Part shown: piece after piece, positions 6,717-14,123 of the stretch
Layout: each line of letters begins with the position of its first letter
Numbering within the stretch: the stretch's first letter is position 1
DNA from: an uncultured Muribaculaceae bacterium
GTDB lineage: Bacteria > Bacteroidota > Bacteroidia > Bacteroidales > Muribaculaceae
Direction: 5' to 3'
DNA length: 64,000 nt
Assembly (NCBI GenBank): GCA_910578385.1
Contig: CAJTQV010000004.1
Location: forward strand, 132,083 to 196,082
Notes under the pieces: model-generated
What the model saw: only the letters and a program-made list of their open reading frames with translations
Databases searched by the model: none
What the model was told of the DNA's origin: nothing
Translations under genes and position numbers: made by a program

Positions 6717-8246
6717 ATGAAGCAATTACTTATCATATTTGTCACCTTGGTGGCAACGATTACGCAGCTCTCTGCCCAGGGCTATGATTACTATAATTTG
6801 GGCAACGTATCGGACTATTCAGATGGAAGGACTTTAGTCACACCTCAAGATTCAGAGATGGGCGATGAGAGTAATAATACTAAGGGTCTTCCACGGAATG
6901 TGCGAGTCCGAAAAACAACTCGCTCTGAGGTAAAATTCAAGGATGTGACAGTAACACAACCGGGGACTCTTGCATCTGTGCTTGGTAGCGAAACCAATGA
7001 TATTGATTCCCTTGTTGTTCGAGGACCGGTCAATGCAGCAGATTTTCATACGATATGGAGCAGTAGCTTCTATGGTGGTGTGACTGTAGTTAACCTTGAA
7101 TATGCGATAATAGATGGCGGCAAACTTCCGAAGAATGCTTTTTGGTATCAGTCGGAGCAGTTTGCTCCGGGTTCTGAGTACATAGATTGTATGCCTCTTC
7201 GCAGAATAATACTTCCCGAGGGATTGATGGAAATTGGTGAAAGTGCATTTTGTTATGCCATAAATCTCACAGAAGTAAACTTTCCATCTTCTTTAAGGGA
7301 GATCAAAAAAAGATGCTTCTCCGATTGTATCAGCCTGAATGTCAATCCTCTTATCATTCCTGAGGGTGTTGAAGAAATTGTATATATGGCATTTGTCAAC
7401 TGTAAGGCATTAAACGGTAAGGTTATCATGCCGACAACATTGAAGAGAATCAATGACGGTGCATTTTTCTCAAGTAAGATCACGGAATGTAATTTTCCCG
7501 AAGGCTTGGAGGAAATCGGCGATGCCGCTTTCTATGCAACTCGTCTAAAAGAGGCAATCATTCCGAATTCTTGCCAGTCTTTCATGGGAAGCGATCATTT
7601 TGGATTGTGCTATGAACTTGAAAAAGTTCATTTCCCCGAAGGCCCGACATTAATTCCTGAAGGCTTTGTTGACGACTGTATCAAACTGACGGAATTTATT
7701 ATGCCAAACAGCATTGAGAAAATTGGGTATGGAGCTTTCTGGCAGTGCGGAGCACTTCAAGAACTTCACCTCTCCTCGAACTTGAAGTCTATTGACAGAG
7801 AGGGACTATATTATTGTAAAGGATTAAAGACAATCTGTTTCCCATCCACTTTGGAGACTTTGGGAGCAGAGTGTTGCGAATATTGGAAAGGAGTGGAGAG
7901 TATCTATTGTATGGCCAAAATACCACCAACGTGTATAGACAGCGAACTAAATCCCGGCAATACGCCATTTGGGGCATATGGAAGTGATTTTATGAATCGC
8001 ACACCCCAGAATACACCGGTATATGTGCCTGTCGGTTCTGCTGATTTATACCGCAATGCTTGGGGATGGAGTTATTTCACCAACTTTATTGAGACCGATG
8101 AATTCCCTTCTGCCGGTATCAATGATGTAGAATTCAGCGAAAAAATACAGGATAACTGTACCTATGATTTATTCGGCAGAAAGGTTGAAACTCCTGTGTC
8201 TGGAAATATCTATATCAGGAATGGCAAGAAGATTCTTTTCAAATAG
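6717..8246 (+). CDS. LRR protein C: BspA-type leucine-rich-repeat surface protein
   Basis: The ATG at 6717 is preferred over the in-frame ATG at 6696 because it gives a clean signal peptide MKQLLIIFVTLVATITQLSA. The mature protein has about 490 residues with LRR_5 repeats (LPEGLMEIGESAF and similar) from about 160 to 430. It is clearly related to A and B but diverged over most of its length. The last 40 residues (SEKIQDN...YDLFGRKVETP...GNIYIRNGKKILFK) are nearly identical to LRR A. It is probably the donor of the A tail and 3' flank. It is likely secreted; an adhesin role is inferred from the family. Confidence 0.85.
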   Translation: MKQLLIIFVTLVATITQLSAQGYDYYNLGNVSDYSDGRTLVTPQDSEMGDESNNTKGLPRNVRVRKTTRSEVKFKDVTVTQPGTLASVLGSETNDIDSLVVRGPVNAADFHTIWSSSFYGGVTVVNLEYAIIDGGKLPKNAFWYQSEQFAPGSEYIDCMPLRRIILPEGLMEIGESAFCYAINLTEVNFPSSLREIKKRCFSDCISLNVNPLIIPEGVEEIVYMAFVNCKALNGKVIMPTTLKRINDGAFFSSKITECNFPEGLEEIGDAAFYATRLKEAIIPNSCQSFMGSDHFGLCYELEKVHFPEGPTLIPEGFVDDCIKLTEFIMPNSIEKIGYGAFWQCGALQELHLSSNLKSIDREGLYYCKGLKTICFPSTLETLGAECCEYWKGVESIYCMAKIPPTCIDSELNPGNTPFGAYGSDFMNRTPQNTPVYVPVGSADLYRNAWGWSYFTNFIETDEFPSAGINDVEFSEKIQDNCTYDLFGRKVETPVSGNIYIRNGKKILFK

Positions 8247-8387
8247 TCTTTCTTGGATTTGGTGTCCCGTCAACGCGCTTTCTATAGTAAGTAGATTCCT
8301 TTTATGTCGATGTGCTGAGAATAACATAATGCCTCCGCAAAAGGTTTAAGTACCCTTCCATTCGCATCTGTTTTGAAATATATTTGT

Positions 8388-8395
8388 TATTTTTG
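8388..8395 (+). promoter_or_regulatory. -7 element (TATTTTTG) of the HipA-like/DUF3037 operon
   Basis: It matches TAnnTTTG, 46 bases before the ATG at 8441. TTTG at 8372-8375 is only 12 bases upstream, too close for a standard -33. The same stretch is duplicated near 2540-2548. Confidence 0.45.
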
Positions 8396-8440
8396 CAGAG
8401 GGGTTTCTTGGTACGGAGGCTCCGGTCAAAACATTTCAGT

Positions 8441-9223
8441 ATGGAATTACGATCTCAATCTTTGACAAGATATATATTGCCTCTGCGCGAGGGTGGCTCG
8501 CTGCCGGGGCTGGCGGAGGCCGACGACGGCTTCCGTTATGTGGTGAAGTTTCGCGGTGCCGGCCACGGCACCAAGGCACTTGTGGCCGAGCTTGTGGGCG
8601 GACTTGTTGCCAAGTCGCTCGGCTTCAAGGTGCCGGAGGTTGTGTTTCTTGACATCGACTCCCGGTTCGGAATCACCGAGCCCGACGAGGAGATACAGGA
8701 CCTGCTCCGTGCGAGCGAGGGACTGAATCTCGGGCTGCACTACCTCGACCGGGCCATGACGATGGATCCGTCGGTCAACCGGGTCGATCCGCTCACCGCC
8801 TCGAAGATTGTATGGCTCGACGCTTTCCTTACCAATGTTGACCGCACACGGCTCAACACCAACATGCTCATATGGAACAATGAACTATGGCTTATTGACC
8901 ATGGCGCGTCGCTCTATTTCCACCATTCCTGGCGCAATCCAGCCGAGGCCGCGCTCGACCCGTTCCCTTACATCCGCAATCATGCCCTGCTGTCTCAGGC
9001 TACACGCCTGGAGGAAGCTGACAAGCTCATGCGTCAGGCCATCACGCCGCGCACCTTGTCGAAAATCGTTGACCTCATACCCGATTCATGGCTGACAGCA
9101 GCCGACGACCCTCAGACCCCGGCCGAGAAACGGATGGTCTATAAGGAATTTCTCACGAGCCGACTGGCAAATTCATCAATCTTTGTAAAACAAGCCAACA
9201 ATGAACGAGAACGCCTTGCCTAA
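8441..9223 (+). CDS. HipA-like kinase-fold protein
   Basis: The protein has 260 residues. The ATG at 8441 is preferred over the longer frame from 8384 because the latter starts inside the promoter region, and the MELRSQSL start recurs at 2601. Visible kinase features are YVVKF (K36), an E50 in a helix, D134/R135 with N139 and N141 as catalytic-loop candidates, and LIDHG (D153) as the DFG-like motif. The family is related to the C-terminal domain of the HipA toxin but lacks the HipA N-terminal domain and has no HipB beside it. It overlaps DUF3037 by 23 bases, and this two-gene pair recurs in many bacteria. Substrate unknown. The gene is much more GC-rich than the adjacent LRR genes. Confidence 0.85.
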   Translation: MELRSQSLTRYILPLREGGSLPGLAEADDGFRYVVKFRGAGHGTKALVAELVGGLVAKSLGFKVPEVVFLDIDSRFGITEPDEEIQDLLRASEGLNLGLHYLDRAMTMDPSVNRVDPLTASKIVWLDAFLTNVDRTRLNTNMLIWNNELWLIDHGASLYFHHSWRNPAEAALDPFPYIRNHALLSQATRLEEADKLMRQAITPRTLSKIVDLIPDSWLTAADDPQTPAEKRMVYKEFLTSRLANSSIFVKQANNERERLA

Positions 9224-9659
9224 CGAGAACGCACTGCCTGACGGCAACGCCCGGCTTAACGAAAACGCGTTGCTTTATGAATATGCCGTGCTCCGTTACG
9301 TTCCTCGTGTGGAACGTGAGGAGTTTATCAACGTCGGCCTGTTGATGATGTGCAAGCGCCGCCGTTGGTTGCGCTGTGCCTTCACGCTCGACCATGCGCG
9401 TCTCGCGGCATTTGATGCCCGGGCAGATTTCGATGCGTTGGAGCAACAGCTTGCGATGTTCGGGCCTGAAACCACGGCCATGTCGGGTAATCCGGTCGAG
9501 GAACGTTTCCGTTGGCTGACAGCGGTCAAGAGCTGTGTCATTCAGACCTCGCGTCCCCATCCCGGCCTGATTCCCTGTCAGGAATCCCCCTCGGCCGAAT
9601 CCGCCGCCCGTCTCCTCGACGCCACCTTCGACCGCCTTTACACCGACCTCGTCCTCTGA
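9201..9659 (+). CDS. DUF3037 protein, partner of HipA-like kinase
   Basis: The protein has 152 residues. The body is typical DUF3037: LYEYAVLRYVPRVEREEFINVG, then LLMMCKRRRWL, and a C-terminal ARLLDATFDRLYTDLV. The first 25 residues are an odd N-A-L-P-rich repeat (NENALPNENALPDGNA). It is encoded by a degenerate direct repeat of about 15-18 bases, so the true start could be an in-frame Met or alternative codon later. It overlaps the kinase gene by 23 bases, suggesting translational coupling. Biochemical role unknown; co-occurrence suggests the pair acts together. Confidence 0.82.
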   Translation: MNENALPNENALPDGNARLNENALLYEYAVLRYVPRVEREEFINVGLLMMCKRRRWLRCAFTLDHARLAAFDARADFDALEQQLAMFGPETTAMSGNPVEERFRWLTAVKSCVIQTSRPHPGLIPCQESPSAESAARLLDATFDRLYTDLVL

Positions 9660-9672
9660 CATCCTATACGGT

Positions 9673-10572
9673 TCACAGCCAGAAGTTCTGGCGTTCGCGG
9701 ACGGCGAGTGACTCGCCGAGCATACGTATGAACTCCTGCATGGAGCGTTTGCGGTAGGTGTCCTTGAGTATATGTACGCATCCTGACATCTCGTTCTCCG
9801 GCACATCGAGGGGAATTGCCTTTACGCCGGTTTCGTCGTGGATCGAAGCCTCCGCGAGAACAGTCACCAGAAGGCTCTGGCGTATGAGTTTCAGAAGTAT
9901 GTTGACTTCATTCAGCTCAATACGGATTTTGAATTGGTCATGGGCGGAGATCATGCAGTCAAACGCGTTTCTTGCCTGCAACCCTTTGGTAGGCAGCGCG
10001 AGATCGTAACGGGCGAGTTCCGGAATTGTAAGTTTCTCTTTCGATGCAAGTGGATGGTCAGTGCTGACTATGGCCGAGAGCTGGTTCTGGAAAAGCATGT
10101 GCGACTCCACACCCTCCACCGGTTGAGTGGGTTTGAATGCAAGCACGAAATCAACGGTTCTCTCCTTCAGAAGCACCATCAGTTCATTCATCGGCTTGTA
10201 GAAGATATTCAGCTTGATTTTCGGATACTGCCTCATGAACAGTAGCAATGTCTCTGTCAGAATCGGACTGAAGGAATATGTAACGCCTATCGAGAGACTT
10301 CCGGTGGTGATTTCATTGAGGTCATTTATCCTCTCGGAACATGAATCGGCTTCGTGAAGCGACAGCTTGACATGAGGCAATATCAGTTCTCCGGCCTCAG
10401 TGAGAGCCACCTTGTGACTGCTGCGGGTGAGGAGGGGAGTGCCAAGTTCGCATTCCAGTTGCTTTATCTGCTGCGACAGCGTGCTCTGGGTTATGTGGAG
10501 CACTCGCGCTGCTTCCGAAAAGTTCAATGTCTCCGCCACTTTGGCGAAATATCTCAATTGTCGTAGTTCCAT
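9673..10572 (-). CDS. LysR-family transcriptional regulator
   Basis: The protein has 299 residues, the usual LysR length. The winged HTH is at residues 1-60 (MELRQLRYFAKVAETLNFSE, then SQQIKQLE). The LysR substrate-binding domain spans about 88-290. A TATATTTG element on the minus strand (10589-10596) lies just upstream, so the leader is very short. The ThrE-type exporter genes lie upstream on the same strand, 36 bp from its start. An effector-responsive role, perhaps for the exporter, is possible but not shown. Confidence 0.92.
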   Translation of the reverse strand: MELRQLRYFAKVAETLNFSEAARVLHITQSTLSQQIKQLECELGTPLLTRSSHKVALTEAGELILPHVKLSLHEADSCSERINDLNEITTGSLSIGVTYSFSPILTETLLLFMRQYPKIKLNIFYKPMNELMVLLKERTVDFVLAFKPTQPVEGVESHMLFQNQLSAIVSTDHPLASKEKLTIPELARYDLALPTKGLQARNAFDCMISAHDQFKIRIELNEVNILLKLIRQSLLVTVLAEASIHDETGVKAIPLDVPENEMSGCVHILKDTYRKRSMQEFIRMLGESLAVRERQNFWL

Positions 10573-10608
10573 ATGAAGTGGATTTTTGCAAATATAATCA
10601 TTCTGTCG

Positions 10609-11094
10609 TTATCTTGTGGCTTGGAATGATATTTTTTTGAAGATAAATATGGGTAGTGTGGCTCCGAGCACGAGGCACAGCAGAATGCCCGAACACATTA
10701 TGCCGTTGTAGGCGAAAAGTGTGAGATATTTCGAGAAGTCTGCCTGTGACTGTGCCAGAACGCAGAGGGCGAGACCTCCGAATGTGCGATAGGCATAAAT
10801 GCCTGGTATCATGGGCAGCAATGCAGGAAACAGGCATGTCTCCGCCGGAAATTTAGCTTTTGCCGACACCAGCACAGCGAGAACACCGATTGTAAACGCT
10901 GCAGTGAGCGATGCGGGTAATATATTTACAAACGGTAGGGTATTTGTGAGAATGAATCTCAATGAATGCCCGGCGGCTGCTATGAGTGCGCAATATAGAT
11001 ATGCGCTGCGTGGCGGGCGGCTTATTGCTGCGAAACCGATAGCGGCAATCGCCGCAAACAATGCATCTTGAAAAATTTGACCGGTTATTTCCAT
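10609..11094 (-). CDS. Threonine/serine exporter small subunit (ThrE_2, DUF3815)
   Basis: The protein has 161 residues, nearly all hydrophobic, with about five membrane segments. The motif FPALLPMIPGIYAYRTFGG is typical of the ThrE C-terminal half. In Bacteroidetes the ThrE exporter is split into two proteins; the larger half is 51 bp upstream (11146-11940). Together they are predicted to export small neutral amino acids across the inner membrane. Confidence 0.88.
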   Translation of the reverse strand: MEITGQIFQDALFAAIAAIGFAAISRPPRSAYLYCALIAAAGHSLRFILTNTLPFVNILPASLTAAFTIGVLAVLVSAKAKFPAETCLFPALLPMIPGIYAYRTFGGLALCVLAQSQADFSKYLTLFAYNGIMCSGILLCLVLGATLPIFIFKKISFQATR

Positions 11095-11145
11095 AATAAA
11101 ATGAGTGTTGTCGGCTTTAAAAGTGGGTTTGAATTCAAACGCACT

Positions 11146-11940
11146 CTAAAACATGCCGGCGTTCATCAATAACATCCCTGCGCAAAGCCCCAATGACAGA
11201 CAGCATGTCAGTATCAGTGCATCCATGAACCGGCTGAAAGCGCAGAGATAGTACCGGTAGAGCATGTCGCTGAAGGAGTTGATGAAAGGAATTCCGGGTA
11301 CCAGATAGAGTACGCTTGTGCCGATTGCCACGTCGGGAGTCGTGCCAAGGCCGAACAATTGTCCCGAGGCTCCAAGCACCGAAGAGACGAAGGAACAGGC
11401 TACAGCCATCAGCCGGGTGTCGGCTCCGTGTCCTGACATAAGCATTTTCAGATAATATCCTGCAAGCGTGGCGATGAATACGATTGCCATTGCCGTCAGG
11501 TCTCCTCCGAAAAGACGACAGAATGAAGCATTGGCACAAGAGACCGCGATAAGAACAAACCATTTGTTTTGACTGTCATTCATGGTATAATCCCTGAATC
11601 TTGCAGCGGCCTCCACGAAATCAATCTTGCCGTCGGCTATTTCCCAGCTCAGCTTGCTGAGTTCGGTATTAAGATTGAAACTGATGCCCTTATGGATTGC
11701 CGATGCAATAGTTGTCATAGCCCCAGGCTCACCCTCTGTCCACAGTGACAGATGTATGTGGCGAGGTGTGATGGTTACTTCCACGCGTCGGCCGAACGCG
11801 CCTGCTATGCGGCTCACATTCTTTTCAAGGCGCATACACGTGGCTCCCGCGCCGAGCAGCCAGGCACTATACCTTGACAGGAATAAAGCCAGCTCATCGG
11901 TCGATGGCTCGCTGCCCTCAGAAATCAGCGGAGTCTTCAT
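11146..11940 (-). CDS. Threonine/serine exporter large subunit (ThrE, DUF1212)
   Basis: The protein has 264 residues. The N-terminal soluble part has the DUF1212 pattern LFLSRYSAWLLGAGATCMR near residues 18-36, with a later GDLTAMAIVFIATLAGYY membrane region and about five transmembrane helices in the second half, including VLYLVPGIPFINS. Its start overlaps the end of the small membrane protein gene at 11918-12130 by 23 bases. It pairs with the DUF3815 subunit downstream. Confidence 0.9.
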   Translation of the reverse strand: MKTPLISEGSEPSTDELALFLSRYSAWLLGAGATCMRLEKNVSRIAGAFGRRVEVTITPRHIHLSLWTEGEPGAMTTIASAIHKGISFNLNTELSKLSWEIADGKIDFVEAAARFRDYTMNDSQNKWFVLIAVSCANASFCRLFGGDLTAMAIVFIATLAGYYLKMLMSGHGADTRLMAVACSFVSSVLGASGQLFGLGTTPDVAIGTSVLYLVPGIPFINSFSDMLYRYYLCAFSRFMDALILTCCLSLGLCAGMLLMNAGMF

Positions 11941-12130
11941 AGTCGTAATCTTCCGATTTGATGGGGTTGGGGTCGCCCGGGATAAAGAATTCCTCGCGTT
12001 CCGACCCGAATTCCAGAACTTTCTGATGATTTCTTTTGAGATGAAGTCTTGACTGATTGAGCAGCTGAACGCTCATTATTATTATGAAAAGGGTGACAAT
12101 GCAGCCCCATGTGATTAGAGGTGTATTCAT
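11918..12130 (-). CDS. Small single-pass membrane protein, 70 residues
   Basis: MNTPLITWGCIVTLFIIIMS forms one N-terminal transmembrane helix. A basic stretch (QSRLHLKRNHQK) follows, then an acidic tail (YDYEDSADF). No family is recognised. It overlaps ThrE by 23 bases and is probably cotranscribed, so an accessory role in the exporter is possible. An upstream TTACTTTG is not a good -7 match. Confidence 0.6.
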   Translation of the reverse strand: MNTPLITWGCIVTLFIIIMSVQLLNQSRLHLKRNHQKVLEFGSEREEFFIPGDPNPIKSEDYDYEDSADF

Positions 12131-12306
12131 TTTACCATAGATTTTATTACCTGTTGTTTACGACTGCAAAGTAACCTCATTTTTCCCGCCTGCGAACCTC
12201 TTTTCAATTGATTCTTCCGATACCCGTAATCGTTGGTTCTGTTAGTTCCTGAGGTGAATTTGTTATAAATATGTGTCAGGATTTTTCGGATGAGAGGATT
12301 TTTCGT

Positions 12307-12314
12307 TATATTTG
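12307..12314 (+). promoter_or_regulatory. -7 element (TATATTTG) of MntA/HepT operon
   Basis: It is an exact TAnnTTTG match, 29 bases before the ATG at 12343. A TTTT/TTTC stretch near 12283-12287 is the only -33 candidate. Confidence 0.55.
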
Positions 12315-12342
12315 CCAAGGATTATTATTCCGAAGATTTATT

Positions 12343-12648
12343 ATGAAACTGATAGAACTCAATATTAGTCGCATTGTGGAATTGTGCAAATTGCATAAAG
12401 TTAAGTCATTGGCCGTTTTTGGATCAATATTGACCAACCGGTTCAATGACTTGAGCGACGTTGATATGCTTGTAGACTTCGAACCTATGAATCCGGATAA
12501 ATATGATTACGTACGTAATTATTTCAATTTAAAGTATGCACTTGAAGCCTTGTTCAGTAGAAAAGTTGATTTGATAGAATACGGCGACAACCTAAATCCC
12601 CTTTTCAAAGCGTTGGTTGACAAAAAAAAGCAGGTTATTTATGGATGA
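12343..12648 (+). CDS. mntA: MntA-type nucleotidyltransferase antitoxin
   Basis: The protein has 101 residues from the ATG at 12343, just downstream of the promoter; the longer frame from 12271 would start before it. It has the minimal nucleotidyltransferase signature: G27-S28 in VFGSIL and D39-x-D41 in LSDVDML, with D45 as a third acidic residue. In characterised pairs MntA neutralises HepT by adenylylating a tyrosine near its active site. It overlaps the HEPN toxin gene by 8 bases. The AT-rich composition contrasts with the GC-rich gene that follows. Confidence 0.85.
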   Translation: MKLIELNISRIVELCKLHKVKSLAVFGSILTNRFNDLSDVDMLVDFEPMNPDKYDYVRNYFNLKYALEALFSRKVDLIEYGDNLNPLFKALVDKKKQVIYG

Positions 12649-12991
12649 ATACATTCCCGTATATTTATATGATGTATATCGCGCAATCGAGGAGATGGAG
12701 GGTTATTTTGTCGATTACCCGATGCGATATGAAGTTTTCGAAAAGGATTTCTTACGGAGAAGTGCAGTTGAGAGGAAAGCTGAGATTATGGGAGAGGCGA
12801 TTAACAGGATTCTTAAAATTGACAAGGGTTTTGATTTACCGAATGCACGTGAGATAATTAACACTCGGAACCGTATTATTCATGGATATGATTCTGTGCG
12901 ACCGGAATTTCTGTGGGGATTGGTAATCCGTCATATTCCGGAATTGAAAAATGATGTTCGGCGGTTGCTTGAAGGATATGGAGTGTTATGA
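12641..12991 (+). CDS. hepT: HepT-like HEPN RNase toxin
   Basis: The protein has 116 residues from the ATG at 12641. The HEPN motif R76-x4-H81-x-Y83 (TRNRIIHGY) is complete, so the ribonuclease site and the tyrosine targeted by MntA are both present. The helical fold and length fit DUF86/HepT. It overlaps MntA by 8 bases and shares an ATGA overlap with the next gene. It probably cleaves RNA when unopposed; the physiological trigger is unknown. Confidence 0.87.
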   Translation: MDEYIPVYLYDVYRAIEEMEGYFVDYPMRYEVFEKDFLRRSAVERKAEIMGEAINRILKIDKGFDLPNAREIINTRNRIIHGYDSVRPEFLWGLVIRHIPELKNDVRRLLEGYGVL

Positions 12992-13632
12992 GCGGATATG
13001 AGATTGATTTCGGGGTGAGTGGGGTGCGTGCGGGAGTGGTTGCTGATGCCGCGAAAGTTGCTGACCGTGTGGTGCTGCCGCAGCAGACGCATAGCTGCAA
13101 AGTGGCGGTGATAGGCCGCGATGGGGTAGTGCCGCCGCTTGCCGATACCGATGCAGTCATATCTATGTGCTCCGGAGTGGCTGTCGGGGTGCGCACCGCC
13201 GATTGCGTTCCCGTATTGCTTTATGCTCCTGATATTCCCGCCGTGGCAGCGGTTCATGCCGGATGGCGCGGTTCGTTGGGTGGAATCGTCAGCAATGCCG
13301 TCGGACAGCTGATTCACCTCGGTGCCGATCCCGCGCGTATGAAAGCCGCCTTCGGACCCTGCATCTGTGGTGATTGCTACGAAGTCAGTCCCGAACTTGC
13401 AGATGACTTCCGCCGTGCCGGATTCGCAGATTGCATAATCGGCACGCGCAACCTTGACCTTGTTGCCGTGAACCGCACACGCCTTCGCGCAGCCGGACTG
13501 CTCACCGACAACATAATTACCTCCTCATGCTTATGCACACGCGAGACTCCCGACCTTCCGTCATGGAGACGTGAGCCAACTGACCGGCGTCTCGCCACTT
13601 GGATTTGTCTGTCTGCGGCAAACAATAAATAG
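12988..13632 (+). CDS. pgeF: PgeF/YfiH-family laccase-domain protein (peptidoglycan editing factor)
   Basis: The protein has 214 residues, slightly short for the family. The metal-binding triad is present: H35 (QQTHS), C72 (TADCVP) and H89 (VHAGWRG). E. coli PgeF helps exclude wrong amino acids from peptidoglycan precursors, and related proteins act as purine nucleoside phosphorylases. The start codon overlaps the HepT stop (ATGA), so a housekeeping gene is translationally coupled to a toxin-antitoxin pair. Confidence 0.88.
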   Translation: MSGYEIDFGVSGVRAGVVADAAKVADRVVLPQQTHSCKVAVIGRDGVVPPLADTDAVISMCSGVAVGVRTADCVPVLLYAPDIPAVAAVHAGWRGSLGGIVSNAVGQLIHLGADPARMKAAFGPCICGDCYEVSPELADDFRRAGFADCIIGTRNLDLVAVNRTRLRAAGLLTDNIITSSCLCTRETPDLPSWRREPTDRRLATWICLSAANNK

Positions 13633-13718
13633 CTGTGGACAATTTGTAAACAATAATAGTGCAACAGATTGCACCGCTTGTAAAAATTTGGGGTGTCGGG
13701 TTAAATTTTTACAAAAAA

Positions 13719-13750
13719 TTTGGAAATAATTGATTTCCCGATTATATTTG
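13719..13750 (+). promoter_or_regulatory. Sigma-ABfr promoter, TTTG-N20-TATATTTG
   Basis: TTTG (13719-13722) and TATATTTG (13743-13750) are exact and spaced by 20 bases. Transcription would begin near 13757, far upstream of DUF3575 at 14124. Confidence 0.7.
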
Positions 13751-14075
13751 CAGCGTGAAACGAATTTTTTGCTTTTGAACCATTATTTAAGCGATAAGGA
13801 AACGATTTTTCATACTTTTCATTGATTTGGCCATTTGATTACAAACAATCTCCAGCCTCTGACATGATTAAAAATTGTTAATTGCCGGCACCCTCCGACA
13901 CATGCCGCTGCATGACCCGGGGTAATTGCAAAGGCTATACTGATTATATAACCCGTAGTCAGAGCATGGTGGATCAGTTTCAATACAACCTTACCATGTG
14001 AAACATTATGAATAAAATAGAACCTGCTATTTGCCGCTTATTATTGACATCATCAGTAATTATTCGTAAACATTG

Positions 14076-14105
14076 CGATAGTAATTATGCCTGTCATCTG
14101 ACAGG
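14076..14105 (+). promoter_or_regulatory. CGATAGTAATT element and CCTGTC-ATCT-GACAGG hairpin before DUF3575
   Basis: CGATAGTAATT (14076-14086) also occurs 40 and 42 bases before the starts at 3131 and 5111; here the distance is 48. A perfect 6-bp hairpin with an ATCT loop (14090-14105) follows, 18 bases before the ATG. Either may be a regulator site or an mRNA structure affecting translation. Confidence 0.45.
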
Positions 14106-14123
14106 AGCTATAATATAGAAACG

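Larger units (their letters stand above)
13633..14123 (+). other. Intergenic region: leader of the fimbrial operon
   Basis: This holds 490 bases without a credible gene. A small hairpin GTGCAA-CAGA-TTGCAC (13659-13674) may end the PgeF operon. The promoter at 13719-13750 would give a leader of about 370 bases. The leader contains CATGGT/ACCATG arms and a hairpin at 14090-14105. I recognise no riboswitch class. Confidence 0.6.

Noticed and set aside
8372..8395. Complete -33/-7 promoter before the HipA-like gene
   Set aside because: TTTG and TATTTTTG are only 12 bases apart, so only the -7 element is claimed.
13633..14123. Invertible promoter upstream of the fimbrial operon
   Set aside because: Fimbrial and capsule operons in this phylum often use invertible promoters, but I found no inverted repeat pair flanking the 13719-13750 promoter and no invertase gene nearby.
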